From Aquisphaera insulae (GTDB lineage: Bacteria > Planctomycetota > Planctomycetia > Isosphaerales > Isosphaeraceae): 48,161 nucleotides of DNA. Below, piece by piece: positions 19,647 through 29,900 of the stretch. The stretch covers positions 1-48,161 of the forward strand of contig NZ_JAALJH010000074.1 in assembly GCF_011064615.1 (NCBI RefSeq). Direction: 5' to 3'. Below the pieces are notes generated by a model that was given only the letters and a program-made list of their open reading frames with translations, was not told the DNA's origin and did no database searches. Position numbers and translations under genes: made by a program. How positions within the stretch are numbered: the first letter of the stretch is position 1; each line of letters starts with the position of its first letter.

Positions 19647-19720
19647 TACGCCCGGCAGGACTCGAACCTGCGACCGACGGTTTAGAAAACCGTTGCTCTA
19701 TCCGGCTGAGCTACGGGCGC
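19647..19720 (-). tRNA. tRNA-Arg (TCT)
   Basis: A 74-base cloverleaf on the minus strand: acceptor GCGCCCG with CGGGCGT (one G-U), anticodon arm ACGGT-TTTCTAA-ACCGT with anticodon TCT, T arm GCAGG-TTCGAGT-CCTGC, discriminator A73, no encoded CCA. It reads AGA. Confidence 0.95.
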
Positions 19721-19773
19721 TACACCGGTCGCGTCCACGACGAGGCGAGTTCTCGTCGATCCTGATACCGGGA

Positions 19774-19847
19774 TGCGCTCGGCAGGACTCGAACCTGCGG
19801 CCTGCGGTTTAGGAAACCGCCGCTCTATCCGCCTGAGCTACGAGCGC
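19774..19847 (-). tRNA. tRNA-Arg (CCT)
   Basis: A 74-base cloverleaf on the minus strand: acceptor GCGCTCG with CGAGCGC, anticodon arm GCGGT-TTCCTAA-ACCGC with anticodon CCT, T arm GCAGG-TTCGAGT-CCTGC, discriminator A73. It reads AGG. It lies 53 bases from tRNA-Arg(TCT), from which it may derive by duplication. Confidence 0.95.
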
Positions 19848-19949
19848 GGGGGGGACGCTTTGCGATTCTCCTCCAACCGCCGGTATGCTGTCAACCGAGC
19901 GTCGGCCGGAGCGGATCGATCGAAGTCCAAGCGAGAGGGAGACCTGCTG

Positions 19950-20750
19950 ATGTCGACGGCGGCTCCGCGAGATGACAGGTCCCGGGTGGCCGTGGTCACG
20001 GGTGGAGGACGCGGGATCGGTCGTGGGATCGTCGAGGAGCTTGCCGCCGCCCGCTTCTCGCTGGTCGTGAACTATCGGGACGATCTCGAGTCGGCGGCGG
20101 CGTGCTGCCGGCAGGCCGAATCGCTCGGCTCGCCGACGGCCATCCCGATCCGGGCGGACGTCTCGGACCTCGTCCAGGGGCGGCGCCTGATCGACGAGAC
20201 GATCGGGCAGCTCGGGCGGATCGACCTGTGGGTGAACAACGCCGGCGTCGCCCCCCGGGTCCGAAGGGACCTGCTCGAGGTGACTCCCGAGAGCTGGGAC
20301 CACGTCGTGGGGACCAATCTCCGAGGTCCCTTCTTCCTCACCCAGTCCGTGTCCGGGGCGCTGATCCGGCTCCAGGAGCAGGGCCTGGTCCGCGAGCCGC
20401 AGATCGTCTTCATCACGTCCATCTCGAGCACCCATGCCAGTATCAATCGGGCGGAATACTGCGTCGCCAAGGCCGGCCTGAGCATGGTCGCCCAGCTCTT
20501 CGCCGTCGCCCTGGCTCCCCGGGGCATCCGCGTCTACGAGGTCCGGCCCGGGATCATCGACACCGACATGACCCGCGCGGTTCATGAGCAGTACTCCGAA
20601 CGGATCGCCGCCGGCCTCTCGCCGATCCGCCGATGGGGGACCCCCAGGGACGTGGGCCGGGCCGTCGCCGCCATCGCATCCGACTCCCTCCCCTTCTCCA
20701 CGGGCGAGGTCATTCATGTCGACGGAGGACTTCACCTCCGAACGCTCTGA
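19950..20750 (+). CDS. short-chain dehydrogenase/reductase (3-ketoacyl-ACP reductase-like)
   Basis: The 266-residue protein has the SDR nucleotide-binding motif TGGGRGIG (residues 17-24), the NNAG structural motif, a catalytic Ser block (TSISS) and the YxxxK pair (YCVAK, about residues 170-174). It ends GEVIHVDGGLHLRTL, typical of classical SDRs such as FabG-like enzymes. The natural substrate is unknown. The ATG at 19950 follows GAGAGGGAG; the longer open frame overlaps tRNA-Arg(CCT) and is not coding. It is the only gene of its direction before the kinase, 258 bp away. Confidence 0.9.
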   Translation: MSTAAPRDDRSRVAVVTGGGRGIGRGIVEELAAARFSLVVNYRDDLESAAACCRQAESLGSPTAIPIRADVSDLVQGRRLIDETIGQLGRIDLWVNNAGVAPRVRRDLLEVTPESWDHVVGTNLRGPFFLTQSVSGALIRLQEQGLVREPQIVFITSISSTHASINRAEYCVAKAGLSMVAQLFAVALAPRGIRVYEVRPGIIDTDMTRAVHEQYSERIAAGLSPIRRWGTPRDVGRAVAAIASDSLPFSTGEVIHVDGGLHLRTL

Positions 20751-20894
20751 GGCCCTTCACCGACGCAGCCCCCGCGCCGGCGTCGTGGGAGAACGGCCTG
20801 CCACCCGCCGGGCGTCACATCCCCTCTCGTCCGAAGTAAAAGATCGGGGTTTCCCGCGAGCTTCGGGCCGGCCGGCCGCTCCTCCCCTCGGAGA

Positions 20895-20925
20895 TTGGCC
20901 CGAAACTGGATTCGCCGCGTACAAT
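20895..20925 (+). promoter_or_regulatory. candidate promoter for the kinase gene
   Basis: TTGGCC (20895-20900) and TACAAT (20920-20925) are separated by 19 bases, which is long, but the -10 is a good match (five of six). The leader to the kinase ATG would be about 75 bases. Confidence 0.3.
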
Positions 20926-21008
20926 TATTGCAGATGGTCCGCCTCAACGCGGCTCTTCCCCGATGCCGTCGACAACACGCCTGGCATCATTGATGGACGC
21001 GCGATGCG

Positions 21009-24000
21009 ATGCCCGAAAGCGATCCTCCCAGTTCCGAGCTGACGCGTCACCAGTACGGGAGCTATCGCGTCCTCCATCCGCTGGGCTCGGGCGGGATGAG
21101 CTCGGTGTATCGCGCGGTGCACGAGGACACGGGGCACGTCGTGGCCCTGAAGGTCCTGCCTCCGGACCTGGCCCGGAACTCGATCGCCCTCCAGCGGTTC
21201 CTCCGAGAGGCCCGCAGCGCAGAGCGTCTTGAGCATCCCGCCATCGTCTCGATCTACGACCGAGGGTTGGATCGAGGCAGGAACTACATCGTCCTCGAAT
21301 ACATCGACGGGTCCGACCTGCACGCCTTCGTCCAGGTCCACGGGCCGCTCGCCGTGCGGGAGGCCGTGAGGACCCTCCGCGTCGTGGCGGAGGGCCTGCA
21401 ATTCGCCGCGGTCCGGGGTCTCATCCATCGCGACATCAAGCCCTCGAACATCCTCCGCAGCGAGTCCGGCGAGATCAAGATCACGGACCTGGGGCTCGCG
21501 CTCCAGGCCGACAAGGAAGACGAGCGGGTGACCCGCGAGGGCACGACCGTCGGGACCGTCGACTACATGGCCCCGGAGCAGGCGCGAGACAGCCGCGCCG
21601 CCAGCGAGCGGAGCGACATGTATTCGCTGGGCTGCACCTGCTACTACCTGCTCGCGGGGATCCCCCCGTTCCCGGGGGGCGACATCACCGACAAGCTCAC
21701 GCGTCACGCCCGGTCCGCGCCGCCGGACGTCCGGGACCTGCGCCCCGACGTGCCGGTCGAGTTCTCGAGATTGATCCAGAAGCTGATGGCCAAGCGTCCC
21801 GAGGATCGCTTCGCCACGTTCGAGGACCTGATCGAGGCGCTCGACGGCCTTCCGCTGCCGGCCGAGGACGGAGGCCCGGACGTCTCGCTGGTCCCCATCG
21901 GCGAGGACGCGGTAGCCTCGAACGGGGACGGACGTCCGCGGATACCCGTCGTCGCGCTCGGAGAGGCGGATCGGCCCCCCTCCTCGCTCCCCGAGATCTC
22001 GCTCGCGAGCCTGCCCGACGACGAGATCGCGAGTCTCGTCCGGCCGATCCGAGGGCTCCCCCTCGGCGGTGGCGGCGCCGGCGTGGCGGCCCTCCCCGCA
22101 CCGCTGCCGCGATTGCCCGCCCCGATCGAGCCGGCGCCGCTCCCCGGCGAGGAGCGGCGCCCCCTCGCCCTCGGGGCCTGGATCGCACTCTTCACGTCGA
22201 TCGGGGTGGCCTTCATCCTCGCCGTGATCCTCATCGATCGACTGGTCCGCGTCGCGCCGGAAAGCATCCCGAGCGCCGATCGTCGATTCAACCCGGATGA
22301 AGACGCGGCACTGGCGGCGCCGCCGCTCCCGAACCATCCCCTGCCCGGCCCCGAGTCGGTGGCGGCACGCCCCCCGGCGCCGGCACCGCGCGCGGACGTG
22401 CGCGCGCCCGTCCGTCCGTCGGTCACCCGCGACGCCTGGGCGGAGCCGGAGGACGTCGAGGTCAGCCCGAGGCGGGAACCGATCCCCGACGAGATCCTGC
22501 GCGCCTATCTCCCCGAGTGGGCGCTCTCGCCGGTCCCCAGCCGGCTCGAAGGCCCGGTCACCGTCGTCCGCCGCGTGCCCGGCTCTCGGGATCCGTCCGT
22601 CGTCGCCACGCTTCGTGCGGGACTCGAGAAGACCCGGGGGACGACCGAGATCGCCGACGAGGGCCCATTCCTGCTCGTCGCCCCCCTGTCGTCGAGTGAG
22701 CATCGGATGCTCCGGGCCCGGCCGGGATACCGGCCGGTAGTCCGCGTGGAGCAGTCCGTGCTGCCGGCCGCCCGTCAGCTCCCGGCACTCCTCTCCATCG
22801 AGTCCCGGGGATTGGTCCTCGACTCGCTGGACATCGTGGTCAACCTGCGGGACGCGCCACCGCCGCAGGTCGCCCTCTTCCGCTGCACCGATGCCAGCCT
22901 GACCATCCGCAATTGCACGATCACGCTGTTCAACCCCAGGAACGTCCCATTCACGCTCTTCGCGGCGGATGGCGACCCGTCGAAGGGGACTCGGATCCGG
23001 ATCGAGGGCTCCCTGTTTCGGGGCCCTTATACATCCGCCTTCACGCTCGGCAAGGGCTCGATCGACGTCGCTGTCCGGGACTCGATGCTGATCGGCGCCC
23101 AGGGGCCGTTGATCCGCGATCTCGACCGCTCCGCGGGCCATCGCGTCTCGATCGTGGCGAGCGTCCTGGGAAGCCGCGGACCTTCCGCCGCGATCGAGGG
23201 GGAGCTGCCCGCGGGCGGCGGACGGCCCCTGTCGATCCGGGCCTACCGGACGGTGTTCGGGCGATTCCAGGGGGCCGGGATCGCCAGCGTGATCGCCGCC
23301 GGGAGCCCGATGGGTGCGACCCAGGCCGTCGCCTGGACGGGCGATCGCAACCTGTACGTCGGCTGGAAGGGCTTCTTCGCCCAGGGCGCCGAGGCCACGG
23401 TGATCGTGAACGGCCTCGAGGGAGTTCGTTCCACGTGGAACGGGGCCGGTCGCGAGAGCCGTGAGATCCTCGCCGCGTGGCCGGATCTGGAGTCGCCGAC
23501 GTCGGCCGTCCCGTCGAACCTGAGCCCGTTCGTCCCGGGCTTCGAAACCCTGCTCGACGGTCCGGCGATCGCCCGCCCCTACCTGGAGGCCAAGACGCTC
23601 TCCACGTTCGCCGAGCCGCTGATCCCGATGCCGGCCGTGGTGGCCCGCGAGGTCGCCATCCCGCCCGGCGGGGCGCCCCGGCAGGGAAGCTCCGGCAAGC
23701 TTCCACTCCTTCAGCGCCAGCCCGATGCGGTCCAGGATCTGGCGGGCATCGGGGCCCCGGCCGGCGACGGGGACGACCTGCACCTCGACGCGGCCGACCC
23801 CCGCTGGCACGGGGACCTCGGCCTGTTCCTCCGGGAGTCGATCGGTCCGGAGCGGAAGCGGGCACGGGTCCGGGTCACCGGATCGGGCCTTGTCCGTTGC
23901 TCGCCCGTGGTCCTTCCCGACGGCGTCCGGCTCGAGATCAGGGTCGACGCGCCGGCCAGCCCCGACGCCCCCTGGCTCGCCTGGCAGCCCGACCCCGCGA

Positions 24001-24947
24001 CCCACGGCAAGGCACTCATCGAGCTCAAAGGCGGGGCACTCGTCCTCAGCCAGCTCCGCTTCCAGACCGAGCCGGCGGCGTCGCTCGAGTCGATCATCCA
24101 CGTCGAGGACGGGCACCTGATCCTCCATCGCTGCCAGGTCGTGACGCCGCCGAGGGCGGACGCCGGGGTGCGCCGGCTCGTCACCTTCCGAGCGGCGACG
24201 ACGCGACCCGGGGTCGGCCCCTCCGCAACCGGCCTCTTCGTCCAGGAACCCGACCGCCCCACCTGCGTCATCGCCGACAGCACGCTGATCAGCGGCTCCT
24301 CGGCGATCCGGCTGGAGCTGGGCCGCGGACAGGTCGCCATCGCGGGGACGGCCATCGCGGCGGCCACCGACGCGATCGAGCTCAACCCGTCGCGAGTCGC
24401 CCGCGACCGATTCGCGGCCGACCTCGTCCTGGATCGCTGCACGATCAGCTCCGAGTCGAACATCGTCCGACTCGGTGCCTGGCCGGGGAGCAACCCCGGG
24501 CCGGATCGCCCATGGCTCATCACGTCCCATTTCAACGCCTTCCTGGGGAGCTACGACCGTCGCGTGTCGGACACATCCCTGCTCCGGGCGGACGAGGTCG
24601 CCATGGCCGGCGGGGCCCTCTTCTGGCAGGCCCGCGGCGACGCCCTCGACGTGGACTGCTTCACCGCGGCCGGCACGGAGACGCCGTCGCTCGGGATCCG
24701 GGACGTCGGATTCCAGTGGGTCTCGCTCTGGGGCGGCAACCACATCGCGCAGGTGACGGGCCCCAGGGCCGGATCGAACCGGCCGAGCTCGCGGCTCCTC
24801 GAGCGCCTCAAGCCGGGGCGAGTCGACCCCGCCGGCCTGATCCTGGACGCCAGCTACCACCCCGACCGGCTCCACTTCGACTTCGGGGCCGATCTCGGCC
24901 GCCAGGGGATCCATGCCAGGCCCGCCGGGACGGCCCGGCGTTACTGA
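21009..24947 (+). CDS. large Ser/Thr protein kinase with membrane span and C-terminal beta-helix-like region
   Basis: The 1312-residue protein begins with a Hanks-type kinase domain (about residues 18-285): Gly loop LGSGGMSSVY (25-34), catalytic Lys K48, HRDIKPSN (140-147), DLG in place of DFG (160-162) and TVDYMAPEQ (183-191). A linker is followed by one hydrophobic span (about 385-412, AWIALFTSIGVAFILAVILI). The remaining 900 residues look extracytoplasmic and contain two stretches of short repeated strands with CTDASLTIRNCTITLFN (about 625) and LVLDRCTISSESNIV (about 1140), suggesting right-handed beta-helix folds. It would sense or bind outside the cell and signal to cytoplasmic targets. 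The C-terminal family is not one I recognise by name. A palindromic parS-like site lies inside the gene. Confidence 0.88.
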   Translation: MPESDPPSSELTRHQYGSYRVLHPLGSGGMSSVYRAVHEDTGHVVALKVLPPDLARNSIALQRFLREARSAERLEHPAIVSIYDRGLDRGRNYIVLEYIDGSDLHAFVQVHGPLAVREAVRTLRVVAEGLQFAAVRGLIHRDIKPSNILRSESGEIKITDLGLALQADKEDERVTREGTTVGTVDYMAPEQARDSRAASERSDMYSLGCTCYYLLAGIPPFPGGDITDKLTRHARSAPPDVRDLRPDVPVEFSRLIQKLMAKRPEDRFATFEDLIEALDGLPLPAEDGGPDVSLVPIGEDAVASNGDGRPRIPVVALGEADRPPSSLPEISLASLPDDEIASLVRPIRGLPLGGGGAGVAALPAPLPRLPAPIEPAPLPGEERRPLALGAWIALFTSIGVAFILAVILIDRLVRVAPESIPSADRRFNPDEDAALAAPPLPNHPLPGPESVAARPPAPAPRADVRAPVRPSVTRDAWAEPEDVEVSPRREPIPDEILRAYLPEWALSPVPSRLEGPVTVVRRVPGSRDPSVVATLRAGLEKTRGTTEIADEGPFLLVAPLSSSEHRMLRARPGYRPVVRVEQSVLPAARQLPALLSIESRGLVLDSLDIVVNLRDAPPPQVALFRCTDASLTIRNCTITLFNPRNVPFTLFAADGDPSKGTRIRIEGSLFRGPYTSAFTLGKGSIDVAVRDSMLIGAQGPLIRDLDRSAGHRVSIVASVLGSRGPSAAIEGELPAGGGRPLSIRAYRTVFGRFQGAGIASVIAAGSPMGATQAVAWTGDRNLYVGWKGFFAQGAEATVIVNGLEGVRSTWNGAGRESREILAAWPDLESPTSAVPSNLSPFVPGFETLLDGPAIARPYLEAKTLSTFAEPLIPMPAVVAREVAIPPGGAPRQGSSGKLPLLQRQPDAVQDLAGIGAPAGDGDDLHLDAADPRWHGDLGLFLRESIGPERKRARVRVTGSGLVRCSPVVLPDGVRLEIRVDAPASPDAPWLAWQPDPATHGKALIELKGGALVLSQLRFQTEPAASLESIIHVEDGHLILHRCQVVTPPRADAGVRRLVTFRAATTRPGVGPSATGLFVQEPDRPTCVIADSTLISGSSAIRLELGRGQVAIAGTAIAAATDAIELNPSRVARDRFAADLVLDRCTISSESNIVRLGAWPGSNPGPDRPWLITSHFNAFLGSYDRRVSDTSLLRADEVAMAGGALFWQARGDALDVDCFTAAGTETPSLGIRDVGFQWVSLWGGNHIAQVTGPRAGSNRPSSRLLERLKPGRVDPAGLILDASYHPDRLHFDFGADLGRQGIHARPAGTARRY
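23428..23441. promoter_or_regulatory. parS-like site 3 (perfect palindrome)
   Basis: GTTCCACGTGGAAC is a perfect 14-base palindrome, two symmetrical changes from GTTTCACGTGAAAC. It lies inside the kinase gene, where it encodes Val-Arg-Ser-Thr-Trp-Asn. Confidence 0.45.
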
Positions 24948-25033
24948 CGGCCCGGAACACTCATTTACGGGCGGCGATCGGGACGCGATAATTCAGCGGA
25001 GGATCAAGGGGCCGCGGAGAGGAGGATCCGGTC

Positions 25034-25903
25034 GTGAACGTACCCCGGCGGAAGCTCGGATCGGGTGCCTGTTTCGTCATCCTTGCCGCGATCGGGCCGA
25101 TCCCGGCCCGGGCCGGCGAGGACGTGCCGCGGACGGTTGCCCCGGTCGAGGCGAAATCGAGCGGAGAGGCGAAGCCCGGCGGAGCCGCCGGCGTCGCGGC
25201 CGGCGGCTACCGAGGCTACTGGATCCCCTATTATGCCGTCGGCTGGCCCAATGGCGAGGTGAGCTACTACACGCCGCCGTTCGTGCTCTACACGCCGGCC
25301 GGGCCGATCGTGACGCCGAGCCCGATGCTGCACCCCATCCCGGTCTCCATCCGCCGCGGTCCGCTGACGTCGGCCCCGCCGGCACCCGCCCCGGCCGCGG
25401 ACCCGATCCGGCCGCCGGCCCGTCCGAACCCGAGGAGAGATTCGGCCCGCGCGGCCCAGCTCGTGGTCCTGGGGGACCGGCACTTTCGCGCCGACAACCT
25501 CAAGCGCGCCGAGGAGCGGTACGCGCAGGCCGAGAAGCTCGACCCCAGCTCGGCCGCCATCCAGCTCCGAATGGCGCAGATCGCGCTCGTCCGACTGAGA
25601 TACACGGAGGCGGCGCACCGGCTGCGCGATGCCGAGATCGCCCAGCCCGGCTGGATCCTCGCCGCTCCGGACATCCAGTCCCTCTACGGAGAGCCGGCGG
25701 ATTTCGCCCGCCACCTGAATCGGCTCGAGTCGCACCTCCAGGCCCATCCCGACGACCAGGACGCGTGGCTCGTGCTCGGGGCGCAATGCTACCTCTCCGG
25801 TCGGACGGCCCGTGCGGCCGATGTCTTCGCCCGGCTCCATGACCCCCATCGCAAGCCGGACATCGCCCTCGCGGCGTTCCTCGAGGCCACGAACCAGCGC
25901 TGA
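25034..25903 (+). CDS. exported TPR-containing protein
   Basis: The 289-residue protein begins with a signal-like N-terminus (ACFVILAAIGPIPARA) and a linker rich in Tyr, Pro and Gly (RGYWIPYYAVGWPNGEVSYY). The C-terminal half (about residues 140-285) contains TPR-like helical repeats, for example LVVLGDRHFRADNLKRAEERYAQAEKLDP. The start is GTG, preceded by GAGGAGGAT. It lies between the kinase (86 bp upstream) and the nitrilase (4 bp downstream), suggesting shared transcription. A role in protein binding in the envelope is inferred only. Confidence 0.85.
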   Translation: MNVPRRKLGSGACFVILAAIGPIPARAGEDVPRTVAPVEAKSSGEAKPGGAAGVAAGGYRGYWIPYYAVGWPNGEVSYYTPPFVLYTPAGPIVTPSPMLHPIPVSIRRGPLTSAPPAPAPAADPIRPPARPNPRRDSARAAQLVVLGDRHFRADNLKRAEERYAQAEKLDPSSAAIQLRMAQIALVRLRYTEAAHRLRDAEIAQPGWILAAPDIQSLYGEPADFARHLNRLESHLQAHPDDQDAWLVLGAQCYLSGRTARAADVFARLHDPHRKPDIALAAFLEATNQR

Positions 25904-25907
25904 GGCC

Positions 25908-26849
25908 ATGCCCCGAATCGAACGCTACTACGCCGCCGCCTGCCAGACCGACCTGCCGTGCCCCCGCCATCGGGATGAAATCCCCGCGCGCGTCGGCCAG
26001 CTCCTGACGATGGTGGATCGCGCCGTCGTCGGCTATGAGCCCTTCTTCGACGTCCGGCTCGTGGTCTTCCCGGAGTTCGCCCACGCCGCCCCCATCTACG
26101 AGACGGTCGAGGAGCTCGCCGAGAAGCTCGCCGTGCCGATCCCGAACGAGCAGACCGACCGCTACGCCGCCAAGGCCCGCGAGCGCGGGGTCTACATCCA
26201 GACCGGGACCTTCCTGGAAGTCGACCGCAGGTGGCCCGGGGCCGTCTTCAACACGACCTGCCTGATCGGACCCGACGGGCTCCTGAGCCGCTACCGGAAG
26301 GTCAATCCGTGGATCCCCTGGGAGGTCCACACCAGTCCCCACGACCTGCCCGGCTACGAGGATCCCCTGTTCCCGGTGGTGGAGACCGAGATCGGACGCC
26401 TCGGTGCCGCGATCTGCTACGACTGGCTCTTCCCGGAGGCGATCCGGGCGCTCGCCCTGGCGGGGGCGGAGGTCCTGATCCGCGTCTCCGCCTACATGGA
26501 TCCGTGGGGAGCGACGCCGCCCCTGGACTGGTGGACGCTCTTCAATCGGGCCCGGGCCGCGGAGAACTTCGCCTTCGTGGTCGCCGCCAACCAGGGGGCG
26601 AGCGCGTCCAACTATCCGCCCTTCTCCTGGCCCGGGGGGAGCATGATCGTGGACTACGACGGCCGGATCCTCTCCCAGGCGGACCCCGGCCCCGGCGAGA
26701 AGATCGTCGTCGGCCCGATCGACCTCGCGTCGCTGCGGGCCGAGCGAGCCAGGCGGCGCGGCCATCATCTGCTTTCCCATCTCCGGACCGAGTCCTATAC
26801 TGGCCTCTACGCCCGGCCGATCCATCGATCGACTCGCCGTTTCCCGTGA
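25908..26849 (+). CDS. nitrilase/amidase family carbon-nitrogen hydrolase
   Basis: The 313-residue protein shows the nitrilase-superfamily catalytic triad: E56 (LVVFPEFAH), K131 (YRKVNPW) and C170 (AAICYDWLFPEA). These enzymes hydrolyse amide or nitrile C-N bonds in the cytoplasm. The closest subtype and substrate cannot be told. The ATG at 25908 is only four bases after the TPR gene stop, so coupling is likely. Its stop codon (26847-26849) lies inside a parS-like site (26839-26852). Confidence 0.9.
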   Translation: MPRIERYYAAACQTDLPCPRHRDEIPARVGQLLTMVDRAVVGYEPFFDVRLVVFPEFAHAAPIYETVEELAEKLAVPIPNEQTDRYAAKARERGVYIQTGTFLEVDRRWPGAVFNTTCLIGPDGLLSRYRKVNPWIPWEVHTSPHDLPGYEDPLFPVVETEIGRLGAAICYDWLFPEAIRALALAGAEVLIRVSAYMDPWGATPPLDWWTLFNRARAAENFAFVVAANQGASASNYPPFSWPGGSMIVDYDGRILSQADPGPGEKIVVGPIDLASLRAERARRRGHHLLSHLRTESYTGLYARPIHRSTRRFP

Positions 26850-26852
26850 AAC
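26839..26852. promoter_or_regulatory. parS-like site 4
   Basis: GTTTCCCGTGAAAC differs from the ParB palindrome at one position (A6 to C). It covers the last codons and stop of the nitrilase-family gene. Confidence 0.55.
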
Positions 26853-26935
26853 CTCGCGGGCTCCGGTCCTGGGATCCGGCCGACCGAGGCTTCGCCTCAT
26901 CGCCCTTCGATCATCGTCCCCGTGCGAGGCCCTTG

Positions 26936-29900
26936 ATGCGCCCTCTCCCGCGACCGGTTCGTTGTTTCTGGCTCTCGATCGTCGGCTGCCTCTTCGCTTC
27001 GGGCCCGGGATGCCATTCCCGCACGGACTCTCAGCCGGGTGCTCCCCCCCCGGTCACGAAGAACGAAGAGCCCGCCGTCGCCCCCCTCAGGGATGAGATC
27101 CCGCCCGCGGAGCTTGATGCCGTCCTGGCGGCCAATTTCCTCGGCGCCGGACTCATGGAGCAGTACGAGTACGCCAAGGCCGCGAAGGCGTTTCGCGAGG
27201 TTCGACAGCGAGTCCCGGGCTGGATCCCCGGCTCGATCAACCTGGCCATCGCGCTCCTGAACATGTCGGGCGAGGAGGCTGAGGCCGCCAAGGCGCCGGG
27301 CGGTGGCTCGAAGGGGAATTTCGACGAGGCCCTGGAGCTGCTGAAGGAGGTCCTGGATCGGGTCCCCGATCACCCCCACGCGCACTTCTGCTCGGGGATC
27401 ATCCTGCAGCAGGAGGGGAGCCTCCTCGAGGCCCACCGGCACTTCCTCAGGGTGACCGAGATCGACCCGCTGGATCCCGCGGCCTGGTACTGGGCCGCGA
27501 GCACGCTCACGGACCCGGCGAATCCCCAGGCGTCGGCGAGCCCGGCACTCGCGAAGGAGCAGGCGGTCTTCTACAAGAAGGCCCTGGAGCTCGATCCCTA
27601 TCTCACCCCGGCCATCTACAAGCTCTCGGTCGTCTCGCGGCTTGCCGGCGAGCCGGGCCGGCAGAAGGCCCTGCTGGACCTGTGGGGCCAGATCAACCCG
27701 GACCGCTCTCAGCCGGTGCCGGGCCCGGGCAATTCGGCCGCCAAGGTCTACGGCGAGATGGGGAAGTACGCGACCGTGATCGGGCCGCCCCGGCCGGATC
27801 GCCGTGACCGGCCGACTCCCGTGCCGCCGAAATTCGACCCCGCCCGGCCGCTGGCCGTGAAGCTCGCGGAGGGCGACCGGTGGGCGAAGCCCGAGGACTT
27901 CCGCGGCAAGGACGCGGTGATCGGCCGGGCCCGGGCCCGGTTCGGGGCGGCGGTGGCGGCGCTCGACGCCGATGGTGACGGCAAGACCGATCTTTACCTG
28001 ACGGCCGCCGTGGTCGGGCCGAAGGGCCTTCGAGACGTCCTCCTGCTGAACCGCGGTGAGGGGAACTTCGAGGATGCCACGGCCCGCTTCGGGCTCCCGA
28101 TGGACCGGGCCAGCCTGGGCATCGCCGCGGCCGACTTCGATGCCGACCGCCGGGTCGACCTGTTCCTCACGGGGGTCGGCAAGAACCTCCTGTTGCGGAA
28201 CCTTGACGGCAAGGCGTTCGAGGATCGGAGCGCCCTCCTGAAGCCCTCCGCGACGCCGGCGTTGGCCCTCCAGGCCCGCTGGCTCGACCTCGATCAGGAC
28301 GGGGATCTCGACCTCTTCGTCGTGAATCACTGCGCGGCCGACCAGGCGGAGAAGGCCCTCGTGCCCGGGCAGAAGTCCCCGCCGGGGCTGGCCTGCCTCG
28401 CGTATCGAAATGACGGCACGCCGGAGTCCATCCCCGGCACCCCGCCGCCCGCTCACGCTCCGCTCGCGACCGCCTGGGACACGTCGCGGGTCAAGTCGGG
28501 GCTCAAGCTGGCGTTGTCGCCCTGGCCGGACGCGCCGGCGCTCGCCGCGGGTTCCGCGCCCCATACCGGCGTCGCCGCGCTGGACGTGGATGGGGACCGC
28601 GACCTGGATCTCATCATCGCGGCGGACGACGGCGGGACGGTCGCACTCCTGAACGATCGGCTCGGCAGGTTTCACCAGTCCCCGATCGATTGGCCCACGA
28701 CGCACGAGCCGGGCTCGGGGCTGCTCGTGATCGACCTCGATCAGGATGGACGCTCGGACCTCGTTTCGATCTCCGCCGCCGGGCCGGTCCATGGCCTGAG
28801 GAATTCGACCGAGCGCAAGGCCCAGGGCGACGCCCTTGTCCGATTCGAGAAGTTCGCCGCCAACGCCCGGTCCTGGAACGCCGCGGCGACCGCCGATCTC
28901 GACCTCGACGGCCTTCCGGATGTGGTCGGGCTGTTTGTCGGCCCGGAGAAGCCAGGCCACGCGCCCTCGCCCGCCTGGGCGCGGAACGACGGGGACCGCC
29001 TCACGAACATGGAGTGGCCCGTCGCCCAGGAGACGCCCGGGGCCGCGGGCCTGCTGCTGGCGGACCTGGCCGGCGATCCGCTGCCCGACCTGATCCTCGC
29101 CCGCCACGGAGAGCCCCCCGCGGTCGCCGCCAACATGGGAAACGGACACCACTGGCTGGCCCTCGATCTGGCCGGCCACTGGCGGGTGAAGCCGGAGCTG
29201 ATGCGGACCAACTCCCACGGGCTCGGCACGCGCATCCTCGTCGAGGGGCAGGGGGTCCACGTCGCCCATGAGCACACGACGCCGGACACCGGGCTCGCCC
29301 AGTCGATCGGCCCCGTCGTGCTCGGGATCGGCAAGCGGGATGCCGCCGAGCTGCTCCACCTCCGATGGCCCGACGGCGTGATGCAATGCGAGCTGAACGT
29401 CGCCGCCGACCAGAAGCGCGCGATCGGCGAGAACAATCGCAAGACCGGATCCTGCCCGGTCCTTTTCACGTGGAACGGCGAGCGGTTCGTCTGCCTCGGC
29501 GACTTCCTCGGCGGCGGCGGGCTCGGCTACCTCGTCGCTCCTGGAGTGTACGGCCAGCCGGATCGCGACGAGTCGGTGGCCATCGAGTCCTCGCAGCTTC
29601 AGGCGGAGCAGGGGAGCTTCCGACTCTCGATTACCGAGCCCATGGACGAGATCGCCTACGTCGATCACGTCCGCCTCGACGTCGTCGACCGGCCCCCCGG
29701 CGTCTCCACCGCACTCGACGAGCGATTCGCGCCGACCGGAAAACGTCCGTCCGGCGAGGTCATCGCCTGGCGGCGGTCGATCGAACCCGTCCTGGCGACG
29801 GACCTGGCCGGTCGGGATCTCACCGCGACCCTGAGCCACTTCGACCGCTCCACCGCGGATTCGTTCCGCAAGCTTGATGGCTGGGTCGGCTACGCCGAGG

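Noticed and set aside
20925..24914. 1329-codon open frame on the minus strand opposite the kinase
   Set aside because: It is the antisense of a well-supported kinase. Arg/Gly/Asp-rich low-complexity translation is typical of high-GC shadow frames.
28669..28675. GTTTCAC half-site
   Set aside because: Only one arm of the palindrome is present; the other arm is CAGTCCC.
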